Of a stretch of DNA of 64,000 bases, positions 7,603 to 16,872 are shown one piece after another. The notes under the pieces are model-generated. The model made no database searches and had not been told where the DNA came from. It saw nothing but the letters and a program-made list of their open reading frames with translations. The first letter of the stretch is position 1, and each line of letters opens with the position of its first letter. A program made the position numbers and the translations under genes. Source of the DNA: an uncultured Bacilli bacterium (GTDB lineage: Bacteria > Bacillota_I > Bacilli_A > RF39 > UBA660); assembly GCA_934155185.1 (NCBI GenBank), contig CAKPGT010000003.1:1-64000 (forward strand), read 5' to 3'.

Positions 7603-8865
7603 ATGGAAATAAAAGAATTTGTTTACAATGATATACCAATTGTAGTTTTAAATACTAGTAAGTTTAAAACGATTGTTGGAAAACTTTACTTTAAAGAAAA
7701 GATAAAAAAAGAAATGATGTTAACAAGAAGAATGGTAAGAAATTTACTAATGCATTCTTCTTTAAAGTATCCATCATCAGAAAAATTAAATATGAACGTA
7801 CTTGAAAATTATAATCCATCATATAATGCATCAACCATGAGAGAAGGAAATTATATGATAAATTGTTTTTCTTTTAACATCTTAGAAGATAAATATACTG
7901 AAGATGGGAATTTTAATAAAGCATTAGATACGTTTAAAGAAATAGTCTTTAACCCGAATGCTTTAAATGGTGAATTTGATTCTGAAGAATATAACCTAAT
8001 GTATAAATCATTAGAGGGTTATTTAAAATCAAAAATAGAAAGGCCTAGGAATTATGTAATAGATGAATTATGTAGAAGGCTTGGAAGCGAAAGCCCTATT
8101 TCGTATATGCCAGAAGAAGAGGATTTAAAAAAGACTACTAAAAAAAGTCTATATAGAGACTATGAAGAAATGATTAATAATAGTCAAAAGAAGCTTATTA
8201 TTGCAGGTAATATAACTGATGATGTATATGACAGCTGTAAAAGTATTTTAGATAATTTAAAACAAAAAGATTTTGATTATCCTTTAATAATAGAAAATGA
8301 TATATCAAGTAAAGTAGAAGATGAGATAGAGAAATATAATGGTTTGCAGTCTATTTTATCAGTAGGCCTTAAACTTGATAAACTAACTATGTTTGAAAGA
8401 CTATACGTAGTTCCTTTATATAATGGTATACTAGGTGGTGGTGCTTCTTCAAGGCTATTTGATGTTATAAGAGAAAAAAACTCACTTGCATACTTTTGCT
8501 TTTCTAGATATGAAAGAGATGATAGTTTAATTTACATATTATCTGGAATAGAAAAAGATAACTATGAAAAAACATATGATTTGATGAAAAAAGTGCTTGC
8601 TAGTATGAAAGAAGTTAAAGAAGAGGAAATAAAAAGAGTTAAAGAAGAGATAATATCATCATTAAAAGAAAGTGATGATTACCTATCAAGTTACCCTGGA
8701 AGCTATTACTTTAATCAATTATATGGTATTTCATCTAAAAAAGAATTGATAGAAAACATAAATAAAGTGACAAAATCCGACATAGAGAAGATATATAATA
8801 AGCTTCATTTAAGTAACTCTTATTTTTTGAAAGGAGTAGGAAATAATGAAGAAGATAAAAATTAA
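7603..8865 (+). CDS. yfmF: M16-family peptidase-like protein YfmF (EF-P modification-associated)
   Basis: This 420-residue M16 (insulinase-fold) protein lacks the HxxEH zinc motif, as is usual for the inactive partner of this pair. Recognisable parts are the N-terminal half around MREGNYMINCFSFNI and the C-terminal GILGGGASSRLFDVIREKNSLAYF, the R/Y substrate-binding segment of M16 domains. In Bacilli the YfmF/YfmH pair (ymfF/ymfH of B. subtilis) is linked to 5-aminopentanol modification of elongation factor P. AGGAGG is placed eight bases before the ATG. The gene overlaps yfmH by 20 bases, so the two are translationally coupled. Confidence 0.85.
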   Translation: MEIKEFVYNDIPIVVLNTSKFKTIVGKLYFKEKIKKEMMLTRRMVRNLLMHSSLKYPSSEKLNMNVLENYNPSYNASTMREGNYMINCFSFNILEDKYTEDGNFNKALDTFKEIVFNPNALNGEFDSEEYNLMYKSLEGYLKSKIERPRNYVIDELCRRLGSESPISYMPEEEDLKKTTKKSLYRDYEEMINNSQKKLIIAGNITDDVYDSCKSILDNLKQKDFDYPLIIENDISSKVEDEIEKYNGLQSILSVGLKLDKLTMFERLYVVPLYNGILGGGASSRLFDVIREKNSLAYFCFSRYERDDSLIYILSGIEKDNYEKTYDLMKKVLASMKEVKEEEIKRVKEEIISSLKESDDYLSSYPGSYYFNQLYGISSKKELIENINKVTKSDIEKIYNKLHLSNSYFLKGVGNNEEDKN

Positions 8866-10156
8866 TAAAGTAGATGAAATAATTTACCATGAAACCTTAG
8901 ATAATGGTTTAAATATATATATCTATAAAAAAGAAGGATATCAAAAAAAGTGTGCATATTTTCAGACTAAGTATGGCTCTTTAAATAATGAATTTGTTCC
9001 TATAGGTAAAAAGGATATGAAGTTGTTTCCACTTGGTATAGCACATTTCCTAGAGCATAAATTATTTGAAAGTAATGATGATAGTAATGTCTTTGAATTA
9101 TTTGAAAAGAATGGTGCTTATGTAAATGCTGCAACAAGCTATGAAAAAACCGTGTATTTCTTTTCAAGCTCAGATCATTTTTATGAAAACTTAAGTCTAT
9201 TAATAGATATGATAGAAAGCCCTTATTTTACAGATGAAAATGTTGAAAAAGAAAAAGGAATAATAGGTCAAGAGCTTGATATGTATAGTAATGATCCAGA
9301 GCAAGCTATGTTTAATAAGCTATACTATAACAGCATTATAAATAATCCGTTAAGGTATGATATAGGTGGAACTAAAGAAGAGGTTAACAAAATAACTAAA
9401 GAAGATTTATATGAATGCTATAATACATTTTATAATCCATCTAATATGTCATTATTTATAGCAGGTGACATTGATGTAAGCAAAGTAATAGACTTTATAA
9501 AAGAAAAAGAAAGCAAAAGAAGTATATCAAAATTAGATAATATAGTAAAAAAAGAATATGAAGAACCACTTAGTGTATTAAAAAAAGAAGAGGTAATATA
9601 TCATAATGTTACTAAAACTAAAATAGGTTATGCATATAAGATAATTCTTCCTAAGGATAAAAAAGAAAGAGAATTTATAAGAAAGTTTTATATAAAAGTA
9701 TTTTTATCAACTAGGTTTGGAAGTACAACAGGTTTTTCAGAAAAGCTTATTAAAGATGGTCTTGCAAGCTCATACTTTTATTATGATTATTCTTTTACTG
9801 ATAATATTGTAATGATATTTTTTACAGGTGATATAACAGATGATTTAAAAGTACAAAAACTAATAGAAGATAGACTAAAAGACTTAACTAATTTAGATAC
9901 TATGTTTAATTTATATAAAAGAAACTTTATATCTAGCTATGTTAAATCATTTGAAAGTATAGATAATGTTATAAATAACTTAAGAAGTATGGTAAATAAC
10001 TATGGAGTGATATTTGATAATTTATATGGTTTGTATTCTAATTCCTCTTTTGAAGATTATTTAAATACTATTAAGTCTTTGGATTTTAGTAATAAAACAA
10101 AAGTCATAGTAAGAAATAAGGAGGATAAAGATGTTAGAAGTAAAGGAAGTAACTAA
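8846..10156 (+). CDS. yfmH: M16-family zinc peptidase YfmH (EF-P modification-associated)
   Basis: This 436-residue active partner of YfmF has the inverted zinc motif HFLEH (in AHFLEHKLFE, about residue 68), and the distal Glu is supplied by the EKEKGIIGQEL helix about 75 residues later. GAYVNAATSYEKTVYFF is typical of the family. It starts inside yfmF with GAAAGGAG as ribosome binding site, and its own end overlaps the ABC ATPase gene by 26 bases. That makes a tightly coupled run of four genes. Peptidase activity is likely from the motif; the EF-P link comes from family knowledge. Confidence 0.88.
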   Translation: MKKIKINKVDEIIYHETLDNGLNIYIYKKEGYQKKCAYFQTKYGSLNNEFVPIGKKDMKLFPLGIAHFLEHKLFESNDDSNVFELFEKNGAYVNAATSYEKTVYFFSSSDHFYENLSLLIDMIESPYFTDENVEKEKGIIGQELDMYSNDPEQAMFNKLYYNSIINNPLRYDIGGTKEEVNKITKEDLYECYNTFYNPSNMSLFIAGDIDVSKVIDFIKEKESKRSISKLDNIVKKEYEEPLSVLKKEEVIYHNVTKTKIGYAYKIILPKDKKEREFIRKFYIKVFLSTRFGSTTGFSEKLIKDGLASSYFYYDYSFTDNIVMIFFTGDITDDLKVQKLIEDRLKDLTNLDTMFNLYKRNFISSYVKSFESIDNVINNLRSMVNNYGVIFDNLYGLYSNSSFEDYLNTIKSLDFSNKTKVIVRNKEDKDVRSKGSN

Positions 10157-11030
10157 GTATTATGGTGATTTTAAAGCAGTAGATAATTTATCTTTTAGTG
10201 TAGATAAGGGTGAAATATTTGGCCTTTTAGGTGTTAATGGAGCTGGAAAGACAACTACCTTTAGAATGATTATGAATCTTATTAAACCAACTAGTGGTAA
10301 AATAACTTTTAATGGAAAGAAAATAGATTATGATGTAACTGACAATATAGGCTTCTTAACAGAAGAAAGAAGTCTGTTAACTAAACTTACTGTAAAAGAG
10401 CAAATGCTTTTTTATGGAAGATTAAAATCACTTAGTGAGGATGTTATACTTAAAAGATTAGATAAACTTTTAAAGAAATTTGACATAAGCGATTATAAAG
10501 ATAGGAAAATAAATACTTTATCAAAAGGTAATCAGCAGAAAGTTCAGTTCATATCAGCTATTATAAATGAACCTAAATTACTAATATTAGATGAACCATT
10601 TTCAGGATTAGATCCTATCAACATAGAATTATTTAAAAGTGTTATATTAGAGTTAAAAGAAAAAGGTACTTCTATAATATTTTCGTCACATAGAATGGAT
10701 CATGTAGAACTATTTTGTGAAAAACTAGTTATATTAGTTAAGGGTAAGACAGTGCTTAAAGGCTACTTAAAAGATATAAAAAATGATTATAAAATTAAAA
10801 GAATAATAATAGAAGGTGATGTAAATAAAAAAGAGCTAAGCAAAATAGAAGGAGTTATTTCAGTTAGTAAAAATGCATCATCATATATAGTTAATATTAA
10901 GGAACAAAAATACTCTAAAAACGTGTTTAGCTACCTTAAAACATGCGATAATATTACTAAATATTTAGTAGAAGATGCAAGTTTAGAAGAAATATTTGTT
11001 GCAAAGGTAGGTGAAGCATATGGAAAATAA
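10131..11030 (+). CDS. ABC transporter ATP-binding protein (NatA-like)
   Basis: This 299-residue ATPase subunit has Walker A GVNGAGKTTT (about residues 36-45), Q-loop region GFLTEERSL, signature LSKGNQQKVQF, Walker B LLILDEPFSGLDP and switch His in SSHRMDHVE. A ~75-residue C-terminal extension is typical of NatA/DrrA-type exporters. It overlaps the yfmH end and the permease start, so the three form one translational chain. It would energise the ABC-2 permease encoded next. Substrate (sodium, drug or peptide) cannot be read from the sequence. Confidence 0.9.
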   Translation: MLEVKEVTKYYGDFKAVDNLSFSVDKGEIFGLLGVNGAGKTTTFRMIMNLIKPTSGKITFNGKKIDYDVTDNIGFLTEERSLLTKLTVKEQMLFYGRLKSLSEDVILKRLDKLLKKFDISDYKDRKINTLSKGNQQKVQFISAIINEPKLLILDEPFSGLDPINIELFKSVILELKEKGTSIIFSSHRMDHVELFCEKLVILVKGKTVLKGYLKDIKNDYKIKRIIIEGDVNKKELSKIEGVISVSKNASSYIVNIKEQKYSKNVFSYLKTCDNITKYLVEDASLEEIFVAKVGEAYGK

Positions 11031-12330
11031 ATTTCGTTTCTTAACTAAGTATAGTTTAGATAAAAAACTTAAGAATAAGTGGTTTTTAGTCGCTAACATA
11101 ATAGTTTTTATAGTAGTTGTAGTACTTGTTAATATAGATTCTATAGTAAGCTTTTTTGGCGGTGACTTTAATGATGATGTTAATATTAAAATAGTAGATA
11201 ATGCCGGATATTATGAAACCATAAAAGATGATTTAAAAGGCTTTAAAGAATATTTAGGTGATGTAAAGGTTAAAATTTCAAAAGAAGATAATATAGACAA
11301 AGTTAAAAAGAAAATGAAAGGTACTAAGGATATACTTCTTGTTGTTAATAAGGATAATGATAATTTATTTGATGTTGAATTTATTAGTGATTCATATATA
11401 GATACAGTAAGATATCAAATAATTATTAATTGCCTAAATAGTTCAAAAAATAAGCTTGCACTATCAAATTCAAATATAGATAAAGAAGAACTTAATAGAA
11501 TAAGTAAACCAGTTGATATAAAAAGAACGTTTCTTGATGAAACTAAAACTAAGGATGAGGAAAGATCAAAAACCATATTATCTGTAGCATCTATGGTAAT
11601 AGTTCTTCCGTGCTTTATGTTAATAGTCTTCTTAACCCAAATGATAGGTGCTGAAGTAAATGAAGAAAAATCAACTAGGGGAATGGAGATTATAATAGGA
11701 AATGTATCTCCTAAGGCTCATTTCTTTTCTAAGATATTATCAAGTAATATATTTGTATTAGTGCAAGGTGCATTACTACTATTTTATAGTGGTGCAGGTT
11801 TAATAGTTAGAAAGTTAACTACTAAAACATCATCTTTAATATCATCAGTAAGTGAAAATGCTGATATATCTGGAATTATTAGTTCTGTAAAAGATAGTGG
11901 AATAGTAGATAAATTAGGATATATAATTCCACTTGTAATTATACTTATGGTACTTAGCTTTTTAGCTTATTCACTTCTAGCTGGAATATTAGCTTCTATG
12001 ACTACTAATATGGAAAACTACCAACAATTACAAACACCGCTTATGGTTATAAGTGTAGTAGGATATTATTTAATCTTGTTATCATCTATGTTTCCAGGAG
12101 CAGTATTCATAAAAGTAGCAAGTGTAATTCCTCTTATATCTATATCACTTGCACCTAGTCTTTTGTTGTCAGGTGAAATAGGCGTGAGTCTTATAATAGT
12201 TGGAATATTACTTCTTGCACTACTAGATTACATACTTATAAAATATGGACTTAAAATATATAAAGTAGGTATACTTAATTATTCAGAAACAGGTTTGTGG
12301 AAAAAGATGCTTAAAGCTGTAAAAGAATAA
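11020..12330 (+). CDS. ABC-2 type permease (NatB-like)
   Basis: This 436-residue membrane partner of the preceding ATPase has one N-terminal membrane helix (WFLVANIIVFIVVVVLV) followed by a ~150-residue extracytoplasmic domain. About five further membrane helices come after that (from VASMVIVLPCFMLIVFL on). This NatB/ABC-2_3 layout fits export. I chose the ATG at 11020 rather than the GTG at 11011: AAAGGTAGGTG lies just upstream of it and the protein then begins MENKF. A strong terminator follows, closing the yfmF-yfmH-ABC unit. Substrate unknown. Confidence 0.85.
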   Translation: MENKFRFLTKYSLDKKLKNKWFLVANIIVFIVVVVLVNIDSIVSFFGGDFNDDVNIKIVDNAGYYETIKDDLKGFKEYLGDVKVKISKEDNIDKVKKKMKGTKDILLVVNKDNDNLFDVEFISDSYIDTVRYQIIINCLNSSKNKLALSNSNIDKEELNRISKPVDIKRTFLDETKTKDEERSKTILSVASMVIVLPCFMLIVFLTQMIGAEVNEEKSTRGMEIIIGNVSPKAHFFSKILSSNIFVLVQGALLLFYSGAGLIVRKLTTKTSSLISSVSENADISGIISSVKDSGIVDKLGYIIPLVIILMVLSFLAYSLLAGILASMTTNMENYQQLQTPLMVISVVGYYLILLSSMFPGAVFIKVASVIPLISISLAPSLLLSGEIGVSLIIVGILLLALLDYILIKYGLKIYKVGILNYSETGLWKKMLKAVKE

Positions 12331-12337
12331 ATAAACT

Positions 12338-12364
12338 AACTAGGAAAAAATTTCCTAGTTTTTT
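12338..12364 (+). terminator. Rho-independent terminator after ABC operon
   Basis: Perfect 10-bp stem AACTAGGAAA (12338-12347) / TTTCCTAGTT (12351-12360) and a T-run. Confidence 0.85.
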
Positions 12365-12452
12365 AAATGCTTATCCATAATTCTACAAAATAGGATGATT
12401 TAAGGTGCTATTATAGAGACATTTTCATAAAGGAAAAGGAGACAGAAAAAAT

Positions 12453-12965
12453 ATGGAAATAACCCAAAAAGAAGGAGAAGTAGTACCTGTAACATCAGAT
12501 AGGATGTTTAAAGCTATATTAATGGATAGTAAAGAATACTTAGCAGATATATTAAGTAATATATTAGATATAGATAAGAATTATATATTAGATAATTTAG
12601 TATTTAAAAATACCGAGCAAGGAATACTAGGCGTATCAGAAAAAAGAAAGGTAACGGATTTAATAGTAGATATAAATAAACTAACTATTAATCTAGAGAT
12701 GAATGCAAGTTATAGTAAGGCATCTGTTAGAAAAAACAATGCATACATAAGTAGAATTATGATAGGTGCTATAGAAAGTGGGGAAGACTATGCTAAGTTA
12801 GATATAGTCGTGGTTCAGATAAACTTTGATAAAGTATGGAAGTTTGAAGAGGAAATAAATCAAACTAAAATAGAAACTGTTAAGAAAATGAAAGAGGAAA
12901 ATATACCATTAGATACTATAATAAAAATAACTGATTTAACCAAAGAAAAAATAGAAAAACTATAG
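12453..12965 (+). pseudogene. Rpn/PD-(D/E)XK nuclease-family transposase, internally deleted
   Basis: This 170-codon frame resembles the recombination-promoting nuclease (Rpn/PDDEXK_2) family. The N-terminal part holds the nuclease core around KVTDLIVDINKLTINLEMN (a D and an E suitable for the PD-(D/E)XK site). At WKFEEE it jumps straight to the C-terminal KKMKEENIPLD helix. The second copy at 36930-37765 keeps about 370 bases between these points, so this copy has lost the middle third in frame. The ~100 bases upstream are also shared between the copies. The frame is intact and has a GGAG ribosome binding site, so a shortened protein may still be made. Confidence 0.6.
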
Positions 12966-12996
12966 ATTGTGGGGAGTAAAATCTCTACAATTTTTT
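12966..12996 (+). terminator. Terminator
   Basis: ATTGT..GGAG pairs imperfectly with CTC..ACAAT, followed by six T. Confidence 0.5.
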
Positions 12997-12998
12997 AT

Positions 12999-13027
12999 TT
13001 GCATTTCTTACTTAAATTTAGTATACT
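12999..13027 (+). promoter_or_regulatory. Sigma-A-type promoter for the kinase-like gene
   Basis: TTGCAT (12999-13004), 17-nt spacer, TATACT (13022-13027). Confidence 0.55.
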
Positions 13028-13052
13028 TTAGATAGAATAGAGGTGTTTTAAA

Positions 13053-14912
13053 ATGATGATTTTTCAGTTTGTTGGAATACAAATTTTCTCACTTATGTAT
13101 TTGTTATTAATATTAATAGTTTATTCTTCAAAGAAGAGATTTATATCTGCTGAAAATAGTATATTTAAAATTTTACTTATTTTTACTATTTTTGAACTTT
13201 TTCTTGATGTAGCAACATGCTATACAATAAAATATGCAAGTTATGTTCCGATTTTAAATTCGTTTTTTTGTAAATTTTCAATGGCATGTTATCAAGTGTG
13301 GGCTGCTATGTTAATGCTTTATGTGCTTTTACTTCCTAGCAAAAAAAACTATAGAACAATAAAAGAATTATTTAGTAAAAGCTGGATGTTTCAAGTTGGC
13401 ACTATTATTGTTTTTCTTTTAGCATTTATTATGTTTTTATTTCCGGTTGGTTATCTTTATGACAAAACATATAATATATCATACGTAGTAGGTAATCTTA
13501 CTTCATATAATTATGCTGTGTGCATTACATATTTATCAATAATGCTAATATCTGTAGTAATAAATAGAAGTAAAATACCTTTTTCAAAAAGAATACCAAT
13601 AGATATATTTATATTAACTTCATGTATATTTTTACCAATTCAAAGATTTAATAAAGATGTACCAGTACTAATTGTTCCTCTTATGTCATTTGCAATTATG
13701 ATAATGTACTTTACATTAGAGAACCCAGATTTAAAATTAATAAATGAATTAAACGAGCTTAAGAAAAAGGCTGACGAGTCAGCTAACGTTAAAACAAAAA
13801 TTTTGGATAATGTATCTTATAATATGAAAACACCTATGAATACTATAGTTAGTTTAAGTGGAATGCTTATGATGGAAGACTTACCAAAAGAAGTTAGCAG
13901 GGATGTAAGAAATATAAATGGTGCTAGTAAAGTTTTACTTGAAATGGTTGATAATACGCTTGATATATCAAAGATAGAAGCTGGCGTAGGAAAGGTAGGC
14001 AAAGAACAATATAATCTAAAAGATTTAATAAGAAAACTATATTTTAATACTCTTCATTCTATAAACGAAGAAAAAGTTAAACTAGTATTAAACGTAGATG
14101 AAAATATTCCATGCAATTTATATGGAGATTATGATAAAGTATCTAAAGCCTTAGGAAATATACTAGCAAACGCAGCTAAATACACAAATGTTGGAAGAAT
14201 TAACTTTACTATTAATAAGGAATTATATGAAGGCAAAAAAAAAGTTAAACTTATATTTATAATATCAGATACAGGTATAGGAATAGAAAAGAAAGACTAT
14301 GATAAATTATATGGTAAATTTAGTAGAATAGAAAATAGTGAAACTAGACTTATAGAAGGAACTGGTCTTGGACTTGCCTTATCTAAACAAATAATAGAAT
14401 TACTAGGTGGAAAAATTAGTTTTGATAGTACATATGGCGCTGGAACAAAATTTATTATAGAGCTAGAACAGGAATTTAAAGATAATGAATTAGTTGGAAA
14501 GATAGACTTGCTTGATGACTCTACTAATAAATTAAATAAACTTAGTGGAAATGAATATAAGGCACTTATAATAGAAAGCAATAAACATGATATGGATGTT
14601 TTAAAAAGATTACTAAAATTTTATAACATAAAAGTAGACTATGCACTTCCTAAAAAAGATGAAGTAAATTTGATACAACCTGATAAAAGCCAAATTTATG
14701 ACTTAATATTTATAGAAGATAGAATTATAAATGATGATGTAATAAATGTAGTAAATAAGGTAAGAAATGATAAGACAGTTTTAGTGGGAATATCATCAGA
14801 TGGATTTGATAGTTCAAGAAGTTATTTTTACAGTAAAGGTTTTAATGAATGCATATTAAAACCAATAGATATAATAATATTAGATAAAATTATAAATAAA
14901 TATTTAAAGTAA
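13053..14912 (+). CDS. Histidine-kinase-like membrane sensor lacking the phospho-acceptor histidine
   Basis: This is a 619-residue protein. About seven membrane helices fill residues 5-225 (7TM-like sensor). A HisKA-like dimerisation helix pair (about 235-315) and a HATPase_c domain follow, the latter with N box NILANAAKYT, G1 DTGIGI and G2 GTGLGLALSK all intact. A C-terminal receiver-like domain covers about 505-619. The H box reads NVSYNMKTPMN: the expected His is Tyr (codon TAT, residue 256). The receiver is also degenerate, with no acidic pair (LIIESNKHD) and Glu where the acceptor Asp should be (DLIFIED), though the KP motif remains. It can probably bind ATP but not signal by the usual His-Asp route. 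No response regulator gene is adjacent. Confidence 0.8.
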   Translation: MMIFQFVGIQIFSLMYLLLILIVYSSKKRFISAENSIFKILLIFTIFELFLDVATCYTIKYASYVPILNSFFCKFSMACYQVWAAMLMLYVLLLPSKKNYRTIKELFSKSWMFQVGTIIVFLLAFIMFLFPVGYLYDKTYNISYVVGNLTSYNYAVCITYLSIMLISVVINRSKIPFSKRIPIDIFILTSCIFLPIQRFNKDVPVLIVPLMSFAIMIMYFTLENPDLKLINELNELKKKADESANVKTKILDNVSYNMKTPMNTIVSLSGMLMMEDLPKEVSRDVRNINGASKVLLEMVDNTLDISKIEAGVGKVGKEQYNLKDLIRKLYFNTLHSINEEKVKLVLNVDENIPCNLYGDYDKVSKALGNILANAAKYTNVGRINFTINKELYEGKKKVKLIFIISDTGIGIEKKDYDKLYGKFSRIENSETRLIEGTGLGLALSKQIIELLGGKISFDSTYGAGTKFIIELEQEFKDNELVGKIDLLDDSTNKLNKLSGNEYKALIIESNKHDMDVLKRLLKFYNIKVDYALPKKDEVNLIQPDKSQIYDLIFIEDRIINDDVINVVNKVRNDKTVLVGISSDGFDSSRSYFYSKGFNECILKPIDIIILDKIINKYLK

Positions 14913-14916
14913 GACT

Positions 14917-14952
14917 TAAAGCGGATTAGAAATACTAATCTGCTTTAGTTTT
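14917..14952 (+). terminator. Terminator after the kinase-like gene
   Basis: A 13-bp stem (arms 14917-14929 and 14935-14947, one G-T pair) with a short T-run (GTTTTG). Confidence 0.75.
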
Positions 14953-14953
14953 G

Positions 14954-14983
14954 TTGAAAAACATTATTATAATGTGCTATAAT
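14954..14983 (+). promoter_or_regulatory. Sigma-A-type extended -10 promoter for miaB
   Basis: TTGAAA (14954-14959), 18-nt spacer, TGC-TATAAT (14975-14983). Confidence 0.6.
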
Positions 14984-15003
14984 TTGATACGTAGAAATGA
15001 GTG

Positions 15004-16434
15004 ATGTTTGTGTTAAAACCTAATTTTAAAGAGGCTAAAAGAAGAACAAAAGAAGATATAAAGGTACTTAGAGATGAATATCTTATATCTGATAAAGAAA
15101 AAAAACTTGGAATAAATAAGAAATATTATATAAAAACTTACGGTTGTCAAATGAATGAACATGATAGTGAAATGATTAGTGCTATATTAGAAGATATGAG
15201 TTTTACTAAAACGGAAGATTATAATGATGCAGATTTAATTATTCTAAACACTTGTGCAATAAGAGAAAACGCACATAATAAAACCTTTGGAATGCTTGGT
15301 AGAATAAAACATTTAAAGCAGACTAAAAAAGATTTATTAGTAGGTCTTGCTGGTTGCATGAGCCAGGAAGAAAGTGTTGTAGATGAAATAGTAAATAAGT
15401 TTAAATGGATGGATTTTGTTTTTGGAACTCATAACATTCATAAACTACCTGAAATATTAGAAAAACATATGGATACTAAAAAACTAGAAGTTAGTGTATG
15501 GTCTAATGAAGGAAATATTATTGAAGGTATTCCATCAAAAAGAGATTCTAAGTATAAAGCATGGGTAAATATAATGTATGGTTGTGATAAATTCTGTACG
15601 TACTGTATAGTGCCATATACTCGTGGTAAGCAAAGAAGTAGAATGCCGGAAGACATAATAGATGAAGTTAAAGATTTAATTAGTAAGAGATACCTGGAAG
15701 TTACTTTACTTGGTCAAAACGTTAATGCTTATGGTAAAGATTTTAAAGATAGAGAATACAGAATGGAAAACTTACTTGAAGATGTTGCTAAAACAGGGAT
15801 TAAAAGAGTAAGGTTTGTAACATCACATCCATGGGATTTTACAGATAACATGATAGATGTAATAGCTAAGTATGAAAATATATGTAACTATATCCATTTA
15901 CCAGTTCAATCAGGCTCTTCTAGAATACTTAAACTTATGGGAAGAAGATATACAAAAGAATCATATCTAGAACTATATAATAAGATAAGAAAAAAAGTTA
16001 AAAACTGCTCAGTAACAACAGATATTATAGTTGGATTTCCAGGAGAGACAAAAGAAGACTTTGACGAAACATTATCATTAGTTAAGGAGTGTAAATTTGA
16101 TTCTGCATATACATTTATATATTCTCCTAGAGAAGGAACGCCAGCAGCTAAAATGAAAGATGATGTTTCTTTAAAAGAAAAAGAAGAAAGACTTTACAAA
16201 TTAAATGAAATTATAAATAAATATTCTAAGGAAATAAATGATGAATTAATTGGTAAAAAAGTAAAGGTTTTATTAGAAAACATAAGCGAAAAAGATTCTA
16301 ATATGTTAGCAGGTTATACAGATACTATGAAGTTAGTTAATGTTAAAGCAGATACTTCATATATAGGTAAAATAGTAGATGTAAAAATAACAGATGCTAA
16401 AACTTGGAGCTTAGATGGAGAAATTGATGAATAA
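15004..16434 (+). CDS. miaB: tRNA-2-methylthio-N6-dimethylallyladenosine synthase MiaB
   Basis: This ~476-residue radical SAM methylthiotransferase adds the 2-methylthio group to i6A37 of tRNAs. The N-terminal UPF0004 domain has TYGCQMNEHDSE, NTCAIRENA and GCMSQEE, whose three Cys ligate the auxiliary cluster. The radical SAM motif is CDKFCTYCIVPYTRG (C-x3-C-x2-C). HLPVQSGSSRILKLMGRRYT and a C-terminal TRAM domain (about 405-470) complete the family layout. A GTG at 15001 directly precedes the ATG at 15004; the ribosome binding site is weak. It is followed without gap by a YmcA/YlbF-type gene, the order known from B. subtilis (ymcB-ymcA). Confidence 0.95.
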   Translation: MFVLKPNFKEAKRRTKEDIKVLRDEYLISDKEKKLGINKKYYIKTYGCQMNEHDSEMISAILEDMSFTKTEDYNDADLIILNTCAIRENAHNKTFGMLGRIKHLKQTKKDLLVGLAGCMSQEESVVDEIVNKFKWMDFVFGTHNIHKLPEILEKHMDTKKLEVSVWSNEGNIIEGIPSKRDSKYKAWVNIMYGCDKFCTYCIVPYTRGKQRSRMPEDIIDEVKDLISKRYLEVTLLGQNVNAYGKDFKDREYRMENLLEDVAKTGIKRVRFVTSHPWDFTDNMIDVIAKYENICNYIHLPVQSGSSRILKLMGRRYTKESYLELYNKIRKKVKNCSVTTDIIVGFPGETKEDFDETLSLVKECKFDSAYTFIYSPREGTPAAKMKDDVSLKEKEERLYKLNEIINKYSKEINDELIGKKVKVLLENISEKDSNMLAGYTDTMKLVNVKADTSYIGKIVDVKITDAKTWSLDGEIDE

Positions 16435-16756
16435 TATTCAAAACAAAATGGATAAATTATTTGATAATTTAGAAGAAAGTACTTTATATAAAGATTTTAT
16501 TAATATAAAAGAAAAGCTTTTGAATAATAAAGAAATAATGAATACTATAAATGAAATTAAAAGATATCAAAAGCTAGCAACTAATAATAAGGATATAGTA
16601 TTAGAAAGGAACATAAGAAAGCTATATACTAAGTTAGAATCTTATCCTTTATATCAAAGTTATTTAATAAAAAAAGATGAATTAGAAGAAGAATTATATA
16701 TGGTTAAAAGTATTTTTGAAAATTATTTTAAAGAATTGCTCTTATTAAAATGGTGA
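16427..16756 (+). CDS. YlbF/YmcA (RicA-like) family regulator
   Basis: This is an all-helical protein of about 109 residues of the Com_YlbF (DUF964) family. YmcA, YlbF and YaaT form the RicAFT complex, which in B. subtilis affects RNase Y maturation and Spo0A activation. The start is taken at ATG 16427, overlapping the miaB stop, with TGGAG six bases upstream; an in-frame ATG at 16415 is less well placed. The position after miaB matches B. subtilis ymcA. The helix KEIMNTINEIKRYQKLA is the conserved core. Family membership is likely; exact orthology to RicA is inferred from synteny. Confidence 0.75.
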   Translation: MNNIQNKMDKLFDNLEESTLYKDFINIKEKLLNNKEIMNTINEIKRYQKLATNNKDIVLERNIRKLYTKLESYPLYQSYLIKKDELEEELYMVKSIFENYFKELLLLKW

Positions 16757-16775
16757 TTTATATCACTGTTTTTTT
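16753..16775 (+). terminator. Terminator after ymcA-like gene
   Basis: GTGAT (16753-16757) / ATCAC (16762-16766) and seven T (16769-16775). Confidence 0.65.
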
Positions 16776-16808
16776 GAATATTTTGCTTTGCATGAGGGGA
16801 AAATATTA

Positions 16809-16837
16809 TTGACTATTAGCAAATAAAATGTTACTAT
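16809..16837 (+). promoter_or_regulatory. Sigma-A-type promoter for the TasA-like/SipW locus
   Basis: TTGACT (16809-16814), 17-nt spacer, TACTAT (16832-16837), about 35 bases before the start codon. Confidence 0.6.
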
Positions 16838-16872
16838 TTATTTGTAAAATAGAAGAAGGAGGAAAGACAAAA

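Noticed and set aside
12453..12965. Active insertion sequence
   Set aside because: No terminal inverted repeats or target duplications were seen, and both family copies are damaged; Rpn-type genes often occur without IS ends.
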